A program made the translations under genes and the position numbers. Of a stretch of 59,718 nt of DNA, positions 8,072 to 15,639 are shown in pieces. The notes under the pieces were generated by a model that made no database searches, had not been told where the DNA came from, and was given only the letters and a program-made list of their open reading frames with translations. The first letter of the stretch is position 1, and each line of letters opens with the position of its first letter. The DNA is from UBA8190 sp003453695 (GTDB taxonomy: Bacteria; Actinomycetota; Acidimicrobiia; Acidimicrobiales; UBA8190): positions 1 to 59,718 of the forward strand of contig DAIRBY010000019.1 in the NCBI GenBank assembly GCA_036796975.1. Reading direction: 5' to 3'.

Positions 8072-8919
8072 CGACCGACCTCTACGACATGCAGGGCAAG
8101 ACGGTGCTCGTCACCGGCGCCAACTCGGGTATCGGGCGGGCCACGGCCCTCGACCTGGTACGACGGGGGGCCCGCGTGCACGTGGCCTGCCGCTCCGCGG
8201 AGCGCGCCGTTGACGTGGTGGCCGAGGCAGGGCAGCTCCCCGGCCCCGGGTCGGTGTCGCTGCTCCCCCTGGACCTCGCCGAGCTGGCCCGGGTGCGACA
8301 GAGCGCCAGACAGTTCCTCGACTCGGGAGAGCCCCTGCACGTGCTGATCAACAACGCCGGTGTCGCCGGCCAGCGGGGACAGACCGCCGACGGCTTCGAG
8401 CTCGCCTTCGGCGTCAACCACCTCGGCCACTTCCTGTTGACCACGCTCCTGCTCGATCGGCTCGTCGAAAGCGGGCCGGCTCGGGTGGTGACCGTGTCCA
8501 GCGTGGGTCACCGTCAGGCGCGCGGCGTGGATTTCGAGGCCGTGCGCCGCCCCACCCGGAGCTTCACCGGCTTGCCCGAGTACGCCGTGTCCAAGCTGTG
8601 CAACGTGCTGTTCACCCAGGAGCTGGCCCGCCGCCAGGAGGGGACGGGCGTCACCACCTACGCCCTGCATCCCGGCGCCATCGGCTCGAACATCTGGCGC
8701 CGGGTGCCGTGGCCGGTCGAGCCGGTCATGAAGCGCCTCATGCGCACCCCCCAAGAGGGAGCGGCCACGTCGCTGTACTGCGCCACCGCCCCCGAGCTCG
8801 CCGGGGTGTCGGGCCGCTACTACGACCACAGCCAGGAAAAGGCGCCCAACCCGGTCGCCACGCCCGAGCTGGGCGCCGAGCTGTGGGCCCGGAGCGACGA
8901 GTGGGTGGCGTCGGTCTGA
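8068..8919 (+). CDS. Short-chain dehydrogenase/reductase (retinol-dehydrogenase-like)
   Basis: 283 residues from GTG at 8068, overlapping the ligase stop by four bases (GTGA). Classical SDR features: cofactor motif TGANSGIG (16-23), NNAG, a serine in VSSVGH, and the catalytic YAVSK with Tyr172 and Lys176. ACRS after the second strand favours NADP(H). The overall pattern (FGVNHLGHFLLTTLLLDRL, YDHSQEKAPNP near the end) is that of the WWOX/retinol dehydrogenase branch. Translational coupling to the CoA ligase suggests the same pathway, for example interconversion of a keto and a hydroxy group on the acyl chain. The substrate is inferred from context only. Confidence 0.88.
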   Translation: MTTDLYDMQGKTVLVTGANSGIGRATALDLVRRGARVHVACRSAERAVDVVAEAGQLPGPGSVSLLPLDLAELARVRQSARQFLDSGEPLHVLINNAGVAGQRGQTADGFELAFGVNHLGHFLLTTLLLDRLVESGPARVVTVSSVGHRQARGVDFEAVRRPTRSFTGLPEYAVSKLCNVLFTQELARRQEGTGVTTYALHPGAIGSNIWRRVPWPVEPVMKRLMRTPQEGAATSLYCATAPELAGVSGRYYDHSQEKAPNPVATPELGAELWARSDEWVASV

Positions 8920-9239
8920 GGGGCAAGGGGCGCAAGGCGCGGCTCCGAGCGTCGTTTCACTAGTGGCCCACGGAGCGGCGGCACTCCGTACCCGGCTCCG
9001 GACCCGGCCACCCCCTGCGCCGGGCCCCGAAGCCGGGGCCTTGAAGGCGCCCTCCCCCCCGAGGGCGCCTTCTCTCTTTGTGTGCCCTCCGTGTGCCGCA
9101 TCGGAGCCCCTTTCGTGAGGCGCTCGGCGTCCCCCTGGCCGGCCCCGCCCCCGGCGGGCTGGGCCGGCGGGTGCTGTCCTATGGTCTGACCGCCGCCGTG
9201 AAACGAGACGGCGGCGCACGACACAGAGGAGGTGCGGTC
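8920..9239. other. Intergenic stretch with a terminator
   Basis: About 320 bases with no credible gene. It contains the strong hairpin at 9043-9072 that should end the ligase-SDR transcript, and the ribosome site GAGGAGGTG just before the small gene at 9240. No clear promoter consensus is visible between hairpin and gene, though one is expected. Confidence 0.6.
9043..9072 (+). terminator. Rho-independent terminator
   Basis: Perfect 12-bp stem: GAAGGCGCCCTC (9043-9054), six-C loop, GAGGGCGCCTTC (9061-9072), followed by the pyrimidine-rich TCTCTTTGTG. It closes the operon ending with the SDR at 8919. Confidence 0.75.
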
Positions 9240-9530
9240 ATGGGGCTCATGGACAAGGTGAAGGCCCAGGCCACGCAGATCGCCGACAAGGCCCAACAGG
9301 CAGGCCAGGTGGGCCAGGCCAAGATCGCCGAGGTGCAGGCCAAGCGCAAGGCCGACGCCCTGCTCGAGGAGCTGGGCGGCATCGTCTACAGCGAGCGGGT
9401 CGGACGGCCCCTGCCCGACGGTGAGACCCGCGCCGCCGCCGTGGTGGCCCGTCTCCAGGCGTACGAAGCGGACCACGGGCCCATCACCGTGTCGGCGGCC
9501 GACCAGAGCGGGAGCGCGGGCCAGGCCTGA
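9240..9530 (+). CDS. Small helical protein of unknown function
   Basis: 96 residues from ATG at 9240 with an excellent ribosome site (GAGGAGGTG, 6 nt spacing). The first half is a charged amphipathic helix or coiled coil (MDKVKAQATQIADKAQQAG, then AKIAEVQAKRKADALLEEL), followed by GGIVYSERVGRPLPDGE and a second helix. No cysteines, membrane segment or catalytic motif. Similar small proteins are widespread in actinobacteria without known role. It lies 25 nt before the acyl-CoA dehydrogenase gene and may share its transcript. A link to that pathway is possible but unproven. Confidence 0.75.
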   Translation: MGLMDKVKAQATQIADKAQQAGQVGQAKIAEVQAKRKADALLEELGGIVYSERVGRPLPDGETRAAAVVARLQAYEADHGPITVSAADQSGSAGQA

Positions 9531-9555
9531 GGGCGACAGGGCGGGAGGAGCCGGG

Positions 9556-10863
9556 GTGGGGTGGGACTTCTCGACTGATCCGGAGTTCCAGGCCCAACTC
9601 GACTGGATGGAGGACTTCGTCCGCCGAGAGGTCGAGCCGCTCGACCTCTTGTGGGGCGACCGGGTCTTCCATCCCGTGGACGGTCCGCTGCGCGACGTCG
9701 TGGAACCGTTGAAGGACGAGGTGCGCCGGCGGCGGCTGTGGGCGTGCCATCTCGGCCCCGAGCTCGGTGGCGAGGGCTACGGCCAGGTGAAGCTCTCGCT
9801 CATGAACGAGATCCTGGGCAGGTCCCGCTGGGCACCGCTCATCTTCGGCTGCCAGGCTCCCGACACGGGCAACGCCGAGATCATCGCCCACTACGGCACC
9901 GACGAGCAGAAGGCGCGCTACCTGAAGCCGCTGCTCGACGGGGAGATCTTCTCGTCCTACTCGATGACCGAGCCCCAGGGCGGGTCCGACCCCACCCGCT
10001 TCACCACCCGGGCGTGGCGTGACGGCGACGAGTGGGTGATCGACGGCTGGAAGTTCTTCTCCTCCAACGCCCGCACCTCGGCCTTTCTGATCGTGATGGC
10101 GGTGACCGATCCCGAGGCGGGCGCCTACCAGGGGATGTCGATGTTCCTCGTCCCCACCGACACCCCCGGGGTCGACATCGTCCGCAACATCGGGCTGATG
10201 CACGAGTCGCTGTCCGGCGACCACGGGATGCACGCCCTCATCCACTACGACCACGTGCGGGTTCCGGCACAGAGCCTTCTCGGAGGCGAAGGCCAGGCCT
10301 TCGCCATCGCCCAGACCCGGCTGGGAGGCGGGCGCGTCCACCACGCCATGCGCACCGTCGGGATGTGCCAGCGGGCGCTGGACATGCTGTGCGAACGCGC
10401 CCTGTCGCGCCAGGCGCACGGCGGTGTGCTGGCCGACAAGCAGTTCGTGCAGGGCTACATCGCCGACTCCTACGCCCAGCTCGTCCAGTTCCGACTGTTC
10501 GTGCTGTACGTGGCATGGCAGATCGACCGCTACAACGACTACCGCAAGGTGCGGCGCGACATCGCCGCCGTCAAGGTCCTCACCCCCCAGGTGCTCCACG
10601 ACATCGTCCAGCGCTCCATACAGGTGCACGGTGCGCTCGGGGTCTCCAACGAGATGCCGCTCGGCCACTTCTGGATGACGGTGCCGGTCATGGCCCTGGT
10701 GGACGGGCCCACCGAGGTGCACAAGGTGACGGTGGCCCGCCAGGTGCTGCGGGACTACGAGGCGGCGTCGGGCGACTGGCCCACCGAGCACCTGCCCACC
10801 CGCATCGACGAGGCCAGGCAGCGCTTCGCCGACTATCTCGAGCACGAGGTGTCCAACCTGTGA
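9556..10863 (+). CDS. Acyl-CoA dehydrogenase family protein (ACAD10/11- or LvaC-like context)
   Basis: 435 residues from GTG at 9556, which has GGGAGGAG 7 nt upstream. Family features: N-terminal helical domain (FVRREVEPLD), the flavin/substrate loop SYSMTEPQGGSDPT, the beta domain with DGWKFFSSNA, and the C-terminal block QVHGALGVSNEMPLGHFW then DGPTEVHKVTVARQVLR. This C-terminal pattern matches the ACAD10/ACAD11 branch. The next gene is an APH-type kinase, the same domain fused to human ACAD10/11 and encoded beside LvaC in the Pseudomonas levulinate operon, where the dehydrogenase-like enzyme eliminates phosphate from a 4-phosphoacyl-CoA. A conventional FAD-linked dehydrogenase is the alternative. 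The exact chemistry is inferred from context. Confidence 0.9.
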   Translation: MGWDFSTDPEFQAQLDWMEDFVRREVEPLDLLWGDRVFHPVDGPLRDVVEPLKDEVRRRRLWACHLGPELGGEGYGQVKLSLMNEILGRSRWAPLIFGCQAPDTGNAEIIAHYGTDEQKARYLKPLLDGEIFSSYSMTEPQGGSDPTRFTTRAWRDGDEWVIDGWKFFSSNARTSAFLIVMAVTDPEAGAYQGMSMFLVPTDTPGVDIVRNIGLMHESLSGDHGMHALIHYDHVRVPAQSLLGGEGQAFAIAQTRLGGGRVHHAMRTVGMCQRALDMLCERALSRQAHGGVLADKQFVQGYIADSYAQLVQFRLFVLYVAWQIDRYNDYRKVRRDIAAVKVLTPQVLHDIVQRSIQVHGALGVSNEMPLGHFWMTVPVMALVDGPTEVHKVTVARQVLRDYEAASGDWPTEHLPTRIDEARQRFADYLEHEVSNL

Positions 10864-10903
10864 GGTTCGAGGCCGCACCGGCGGCGGGCCGGCGGAGCAC
10901 TCG

Positions 10904-11968
10904 GTGAGCGGGGGCCTGCTCGACGACGCCGAGCGCACCCGGGGGCTCGTCGACGAGGCCCGTCTGGCCACCTTCATGGACGACAACGGGCTGCCCGGGG
11001 CGGGGGAGCCGCTGGAGGTGACCTTCATCACCGGCGGCGCCTCCAACGAACTGTTCGAGCTGCGACGCGCCGGGCACCGCTGGGCCTTGCGCCGACCGCC
11101 TCGGGTGGTGCCCGACGGCCGCAACGAGACCATGGTGCGGGAGTACCGGGTGCTCACCGCCCTGGCCGACACCGACGTGCCCCATCCCCGGGTGCTGGCC
11201 GTCGGGGACGACCCGGCACTCCTCGGTGGCTGCTTCTACGTGATGGAGCACGTCGACGGCTGGTCCCCCATGGGGGGCGGGGGCTGGCCGCCGCCTTTCG
11301 ACCACGACCTGGAGGCCCGCCGCGGCCTCGGGATCGCCCTCGTCGACGGCATCGCCCGCTTGGCGCGGGTGGACTGGCGTTCGAGGGGCCTGGAGGGATT
11401 CGGCCGTCCCGAGGGGTTCCACGAGCGCCAGGTCGACCGGTGGCTGGCGCACCTCGAGGCGGTGAAGTTCCGCGACCTCCCCGGCCTCGACGAGGCGGCC
11501 GAGTGGCTGCGGCGGCACAAGCCCCGTCGCTACCAACCGGGGATCATGCACGGCGACTACCAATTCGCCAACGTCATGTTCGGCCACGGCGCCCCGGCCC
11601 GGCTGGCCGCCATCGTGGACTGGGAGATGGCCACCATCGGCGACCCGCTCCTCGACCTGGGGTGGGTGATCCAGGGCTGGCTCGATCCCGACGAGGACCG
11701 GAGCTCGGGCAGCTACGTCGACTACACCGGGATGCCCACCCGGGCCGATCTCCTCGAGCACTACGCCAAGCGCAGTGGCCGACCCGTGGACGACATCGAC
11801 TATTACGTCATCCTGGCCCGCTTCAAGCTGGCCGTGGTGCTCGAGGGCGGTTATGCCCGCGTGGTGCAGGGAACGGCCGACAACCCGAAGATGGCCGCCT
11901 TCGGAGATGTGGTGCTGCAGCTGGCGGCCAGGGCGGCGGAGTTGGCCTCGACGTCGTCGTTGCCGTGA
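10904..11968 (+). CDS. APH-fold kinase (phosphotransferase, LvaA / ACAD10-11 kinase-domain type)
   Basis: 354 residues from GTG at 10904. Phosphotransferase motifs are complete: N-terminal lobe (FITGGASNELFELRR, WALRRPP), catalytic HGDYQFANVMF with His216, Asp218 and Asn223, and the metal-binding IVDWEMATIGDPLLDL with Asp239. Such kinases are often annotated as aminoglycoside phosphotransferases, but beside an acyl-CoA dehydrogenase they belong to the hydroxyacyl-CoA kinase group: LvaA and the N-terminal domain of ACAD10/11 phosphorylate the 4-hydroxyl of an acyl-CoA. It is preceded by the dehydrogenase (40 nt gap) and overlaps the next SDR start (GTGA). The role follows from known relatives plus context; substrate chain length is unknown. 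Confidence 0.88.
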   Translation: MSGGLLDDAERTRGLVDEARLATFMDDNGLPGAGEPLEVTFITGGASNELFELRRAGHRWALRRPPRVVPDGRNETMVREYRVLTALADTDVPHPRVLAVGDDPALLGGCFYVMEHVDGWSPMGGGGWPPPFDHDLEARRGLGIALVDGIARLARVDWRSRGLEGFGRPEGFHERQVDRWLAHLEAVKFRDLPGLDEAAEWLRRHKPRRYQPGIMHGDYQFANVMFGHGAPARLAAIVDWEMATIGDPLLDLGWVIQGWLDPDEDRSSGSYVDYTGMPTRADLLEHYAKRSGRPVDDIDYYVILARFKLAVVLEGGYARVVQGTADNPKMAAFGDVVLQLAARAAELASTSSLP

Positions 11969-12750
11969 CCGGCCTCGGCGGCGAGGCGTCGGGGGCGGTG
12001 CCGGCGCAGCGCTTCGACCTCACCGGCAAAGTCGCCTTGGTGACCGGAGGCAGCCGCGGCCTGGGCAAGGCCATGGTGCTGGCCTTCGCCGCCGCCGGCG
12101 CCGACGTCGTGGTGGCCAGCCGCAAGCTCGACGCCTGCGAGGAGGTGGCCCAGTCGGTGCGGGCCATGGGACGCCGGGCGTTGGCCGTCGGCTGCCATGT
12201 GGGCCACTGGGACGAGCTGGCCGTCCTGGCCGACGCCGCGTACGAGACGTTCGGGCGCGTGGACGTGCTCGTGAACAACGCCGGCATGTCGCTCGTCTAC
12301 GGCGAGGTCGGCGAGGTGAGCGAGCAGATGTGGGACAAGGTCGTCGACCTGAACATGAAGGGCGTCTTCCGTCTGACCGCCCTCGTAGGGGGTCGCATGA
12401 AGCAGCGCGGCAGCGGGTCTGTCGTCAACGTGAGCAGCACCGGGTCGATCCGCCCCACGCCGTGGATCATTCCCTATGCGGCCGCCAAGGCCGGGGTGAA
12501 CTCCATGACCCGTGGCTTCGCCCAGGCGCTCGGGCCCGAGGTGCGGGTGAACTGCATCATGGCCGGGCCCTTCTTCACCGACATCGCCAAGGCGTGGGAC
12601 CTCGACGCCTTCGAGGCGGGCGTCAAGCGCTACGGACTGCAGCGCGGCGGCCAGCCCGACGAGGTGGTCGGTGCGGCTCTGTACTTCGCCAGCGACGCCT
12701 CGAGCTTCACCACCGGTGCTGTGCTCAAGGTGGACGGCGGCATCCCCTGA
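11965..12750 (+). CDS. Short-chain dehydrogenase/reductase (FabG-like)
   Basis: 261 residues from GTG at 11965, overlapping the kinase stop (GTGA). Classical SDR: TGGSRGLG (27-34), NNAG, SSTGS with the catalytic serine, Tyr171 and Lys175 in YAAAK, and the C-terminal FASDASSFTTGAVLKVDGG signature. ASRK after strand 2 suggests NADP(H). It ends the operon of dehydrogenase and kinase, so it could reduce or oxidise a keto/hydroxy acyl-CoA intermediate, as LvaD does for 4-ketovaleryl-CoA in Pseudomonas. The substrate is not shown by sequence. Confidence 0.88.
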   Translation: MTGLGGEASGAVPAQRFDLTGKVALVTGGSRGLGKAMVLAFAAAGADVVVASRKLDACEEVAQSVRAMGRRALAVGCHVGHWDELAVLADAAYETFGRVDVLVNNAGMSLVYGEVGEVSEQMWDKVVDLNMKGVFRLTALVGGRMKQRGSGSVVNVSSTGSIRPTPWIIPYAAAKAGVNSMTRGFAQALGPEVRVNCIMAGPFFTDIAKAWDLDAFEAGVKRYGLQRGGQPDEVVGAALYFASDASSFTTGAVLKVDGGIP

Positions 12751-12903
12751 TTGGGCCAGCGGGCCGCCCACGTTGTCGTTTCTCCAGCTCACAGCCTTTT
12801 TCCGGTTTCACACCACTTTCCGGCGAATACGCGGTGTGCTCGCCCGTTCATTCTCAGTGGTGGGTTCGGGGGGTCCGGGCCCTATGGGGGGAAGGGGCTC
12901 ACA

Positions 12904-13857
12904 ATGTCCGCTCGGACGTTCGGTCGCTCTTGGAAGGCATTCGCCGTCGTCGTCGGAGCCAGCGCTGCCCTGCTGGCCGCGCCCGCAGCCGCAGGCGTCG
13001 CGTCCGCCGACACCGTTGCGTCACTCGGTTCCGTCACCGGCACTCTCGGCAGCCTGCCCGTGGCGGGCAGCCTGGTCGGGGGCTCGGCCACGAGCCCGGT
13101 GCCCTCCAGCCTGTCGGGGGCACCCGGCGTGGGCACCATCCTCGGCGCGGTCGGCTCGACCGGGTCAGGCGTGCCCAGCGTGCCCGGTGTGCCCACCGTC
13201 CCCGGTCTGCCCGACCCGTCGAGCATCCTCGGCTCGGTCCCCGGCACCGGGGTGCCCAGTGTTCCGGGCGTGCCCAGCGCGCCGAGCCTGCCCGGACTGC
13301 CCGGCGGCTCCGGTGTGTCCAGCCTGCCCGACCCCTCGAGCATCGTGGGCACCGTCCTCGGTTCGGTCCCCGGTGGCGGCGGGCCCAGCGTGCCTGGACT
13401 GCCCGGGGGCTCCGGTGTGCCCGGCCTGCCCGACCCGACCGGTGTCGTGGGAAGCATCCTCGGCTCGTCGCCGGGCGGCAGCACCGGCCTGCCCGGCTTG
13501 AACTCGGTCCCCTTCGTCGGAAACCTCTTCACCTCGCTGCCGGCGGGCGTGCCGACGGGCCTCGTGCCCAGCGGCAACACCGGGAACGGGAACGGCTCGG
13601 GGACCGACTCCGGCAACTACAGCTACTACTCGGACCCCTCGAGCGACCCGGGATTCGGCTCCGGCCTCTCGCTCGACTCGGCCAGCATGCCCTCGAACCT
13701 CGGCGGTGACCCGGCCACGCTCGCCTCGGGCGGAGCGCTCCCCTTCACGGGCGAACCGCTGTGGATCCGCCTGCTCGGGCTCATCGCCCTGTGCGGCGCC
13801 GCCGCCGCTGCGTTCGTGGCCGCTGCTCTTCGCCTCGCCTCTCGACGCACCGCCTGA
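12904..13857 (+). CDS. Secreted Pro/Gly/Ser-rich cell-wall protein with LPFTG sorting signal
   Basis: 317 residues from ATG at 12904 (GAAGGGG about 7 nt upstream). A signal peptide (FAVVVGASAALLAAPAAAGVASA) is followed by about 240 residues of low-complexity repeats built from GVPSVPGVP, LPGLPGGSGV and LPDPSSI(L/V)G blocks. These should give an extended stalk. The C-terminus is a textbook sortase signal: LPFTG at residues 279-283, a hydrophobic helix (LLGLIALCGAAAAAFVAAAL) and an Arg-rich tail. The sortase gene begins 6 nt downstream, so this is very likely its dedicated substrate, covalently linked to the cell envelope. No globular domain is recognisable, so a structural or spacer role is more likely than an enzymatic one. 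Confidence 0.85.
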   Translation: MSARTFGRSWKAFAVVVGASAALLAAPAAAGVASADTVASLGSVTGTLGSLPVAGSLVGGSATSPVPSSLSGAPGVGTILGAVGSTGSGVPSVPGVPTVPGLPDPSSILGSVPGTGVPSVPGVPSAPSLPGLPGGSGVSSLPDPSSIVGTVLGSVPGGGGPSVPGLPGGSGVPGLPDPTGVVGSILGSSPGGSTGLPGLNSVPFVGNLFTSLPAGVPTGLVPSGNTGNGNGSGTDSGNYSYYSDPSSDPGFGSGLSLDSASMPSNLGGDPATLASGGALPFTGEPLWIRLLGLIALCGAAAAAFVAAALRLASRRTA

Positions 13858-13863
13858 CCGGCC

Positions 13864-14586
13864 ATGACGGCGCTGCTCACGCCGTCTCGCCCCCGCACCC
13901 AGTCACCGATTCCTCCCGGTGACTGGGGCGGGCCCGGGCGAGAACCTCGCCAGTCCCAGTCCCGGCGCCGGCTCGGGCGGCTGGGGCGCAGCCGCTGGAC
14001 GCGACTGGGATTGCCGGCCTTGGCGGTGCTGTGCGCGCTGGTCGCCGGGGCTGCGCTGTTGTTCCCGATGCTGTCGGGGCTCTACACCCGCCACGAGCAG
14101 CAGATCCTGGCCGGCGAGCTCGACACGCCAGCCGTGGGAGCTGTGGCCGGCGCCTCGGGCGACGCCGTGGCCCGCGTCACCATCCCGGCCATCGCCCTCG
14201 ACATGGTCGTCGTGCAGGGCACCGACGCCTCCGCTCTGGCCAAGGGCCCCGGGCACTACCCGGCCAGCCCCATGCCGTGCACCGAAGGCAACGTCGCCAT
14301 CGCCGGCCACCGCACGACCTTCCTGCATCCCTTCCACGACTTGAACCGGCTCGTGCCCGGCGACGTGATCGAGCTGCGCACCCGATCGCTGTCGTGTGCC
14401 TACTCCGTCACCACTGCGCCCTTCGCCGTGTCGCCCCGGGACAGCGCCGTCGTGGCCGACACGCCCGGCCGCTTCGGCCTGACCCTCACCACCTGCCACC
14501 CGATCGGGTCCTCTGCTGAGCGCCTCATCGTCCAGGCGAGCCTGGTGCCGGGCAGCTTGCGCACCGTCAATCCGCATCGGGCGTGA
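13864..14586 (+). CDS. Sortase (class E-like transpeptidase)
   Basis: 240 residues with one N-terminal membrane helix (about 47-72) and an outside catalytic domain. The triad is complete: His149 in AIAGHRTTF, Cys211 in LTLTTCHP and Arg220 in SSAERLIV. The TLTTCHP context is that of class E enzymes, which in actinobacteria attach LPXTG/LAXTG proteins to peptidoglycan. It starts 6 nt after the LPFTG protein gene, and both must be one operon. The variant signal IHTGEPW in the surface protein at 57542-58563 could be a further substrate. The long Arg-rich N-terminus before the helix keeps that end in the cytoplasm. Confidence 0.9.
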   Translation: MTALLTPSRPRTQSPIPPGDWGGPGREPRQSQSRRRLGRLGRSRWTRLGLPALAVLCALVAGAALLFPMLSGLYTRHEQQILAGELDTPAVGAVAGASGDAVARVTIPAIALDMVVVQGTDASALAKGPGHYPASPMPCTEGNVAIAGHRTTFLHPFHDLNRLVPGDVIELRTRSLSCAYSVTTAPFAVSPRDSAVVADTPGRFGLTLTTCHPIGSSAERLIVQASLVPGSLRTVNPHRA

Positions 14587-14694
14587 GGCGACCCCGCTGC
14601 GCCCACGGTCGGCGTCCTCCTCGACACCGGAGCCGGTGCCGCGGCCGCCAGGGCGATCCCGAGTGACCTGGTCTGACACAACATTTCGCCCACT

Positions 14695-14738
14695 GATCAC
14701 CTTCTCGTAACCATTCGTTCGCGTCCAGTTCACCGGTC
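14695..14738 (+). promoter_or_regulatory. PHO box: four consecutive 11-bp direct-repeat units
   Basis: Units GATCACCTTCT, CGTAACCATTC, GTTCGCGTCCA and GTTCACCGGTC follow each other without gaps, each with a T(C/A)ACC-like core at the same phase (the third, TCGCG, is the weakest). This is the arrangement bound by PhoP/RegX3-type response regulators in actinobacteria. It lies 5 nt upstream of the -10 box of the pst operon, where an activator would contact RNA polymerase. The regulator gene itself is not in this window. Confidence 0.7.
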
Positions 14739-14743
14739 ATAGA

Positions 14744-14749
14744 TACGTT
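14744..14749 (+). promoter_or_regulatory. -10 box TACGTT of the pst operon (leaderless)
   Basis: TACGTT (TANNNT) ends 8 nt before the ATG at 14758. There is no ribosome-binding sequence between, so the pst transcript probably starts at or within a base or two of the start codon. Confidence 0.5.
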
Positions 14750-14757
14750 TCGCGTCG

Positions 14758-15570
14758 ATGCCGGATACGACCAGCCTCACGGCGACCAGCCACCGGGCCG
14801 GGACCACTCTCCTCGACTCCCCGGCCATCGCCGTGCGCGACGTGTCGGTGGGGTTCGGCCCCAAGACGGTGCTCTCGGAGGTCGACCTGCCCATCGAGCG
14901 GGGGACCATCACCGCCCTGATCGGGCCCACGGGCTGCGGCAAGTCGACCCTGCTCCGCTCCCTCAACCGCATGAACGACAAGACGCGCGGCTACTGGCGG
15001 CGGGGGAGGATCGAGTTCGACGGCGCCGACATCGCCGACCCGGGCACCGACCTCCTCAACCTGCGCCGCCGTGTGGGCATGGTGTTCCAGCGGCCGAACC
15101 CGTTCCCGATGTCGATCAGCGACAACGTGGTGGCCGGGGTCCGGGCCCATCGCATGGTGCCCCGTGCCGAGATGGCCGCCGTCGCCGAGCGCTACCTCAA
15201 GGAGGTCAGCCTGTGGGGGGCGGTGGCCGAGCGCCTGGGGGACTCGCCGTTCCGCCTGTCAGGTGGCCAGCAGCAGTTGCTGTGCCTGGCCCGGGCCTTG
15301 GCCGTGGAGCCAGACGTGCTGCTCCTCGACGAGCCCACCTCCTCTCTCGACCCTGTCACCACCGAGATCGTGGAAGATCTCCTTCGCAAGCTGGCGCCGC
15401 GCCTCACCATCGTGATCGTCACCCACAACCTCGCCCAGGCCCGCCGGGTGTCGAAGACCACGGCATTCCTCTACAACGGCCGGCTGGTGGAGCAGGGCGA
15501 CACTGCGCAGATCTTCGAGCAGCCGACGCAGCCCGAGACCGTGAGCTACGTCGGGGGGCGAATCGGCTGA
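14758..15570 (+). CDS. pstB: Phosphate ABC transporter ATPase PstB
   Basis: 270 residues. Walker A GPTGCGKS (56-63), the PstB-specific LLRSLNRMND, Q-loop VGMVFQRPNPFPMSI, signature LSGGQQQLLCLARAL, Walker B VLLLDEPTSSLDP and VTHNLAQARRVS. It energises high-affinity phosphate uptake with PstC and PstA. It is the first gene of the operon, placed before pstS, whereas the usual order is pstSCAB. The upstream region holds a four-unit PHO box and a leaderless -10 box, so expression should rise on phosphate starvation. The N-terminal 20 residues have no family counterpart that I recognise. Confidence 0.93.
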   Translation: MPDTTSLTATSHRAGTTLLDSPAIAVRDVSVGFGPKTVLSEVDLPIERGTITALIGPTGCGKSTLLRSLNRMNDKTRGYWRRGRIEFDGADIADPGTDLLNLRRRVGMVFQRPNPFPMSISDNVVAGVRAHRMVPRAEMAAVAERYLKEVSLWGAVAERLGDSPFRLSGGQQQLLCLARALAVEPDVLLLDEPTSSLDPVTTEIVEDLLRKLAPRLTIVIVTHNLAQARRVSKTTAFLYNGRLVEQGDTAQIFEQPTQPETVSYVGGRIG

Positions 15571-15639
15571 GTGCCGGCCCCGTAACGGTCAGTCCCCCCC
15601 ATCCACTTCAGCTTCCGCACTGAAAGGACAGGTACCCCC

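Noticed and set aside
10904..11968. Aminoglycoside resistance enzyme
   Set aside because: The fold is APH, but operon context with an acyl-CoA dehydrogenase and SDR, and similarity to the ACAD10/LvaA group, fit a hydroxyacyl-CoA kinase better.
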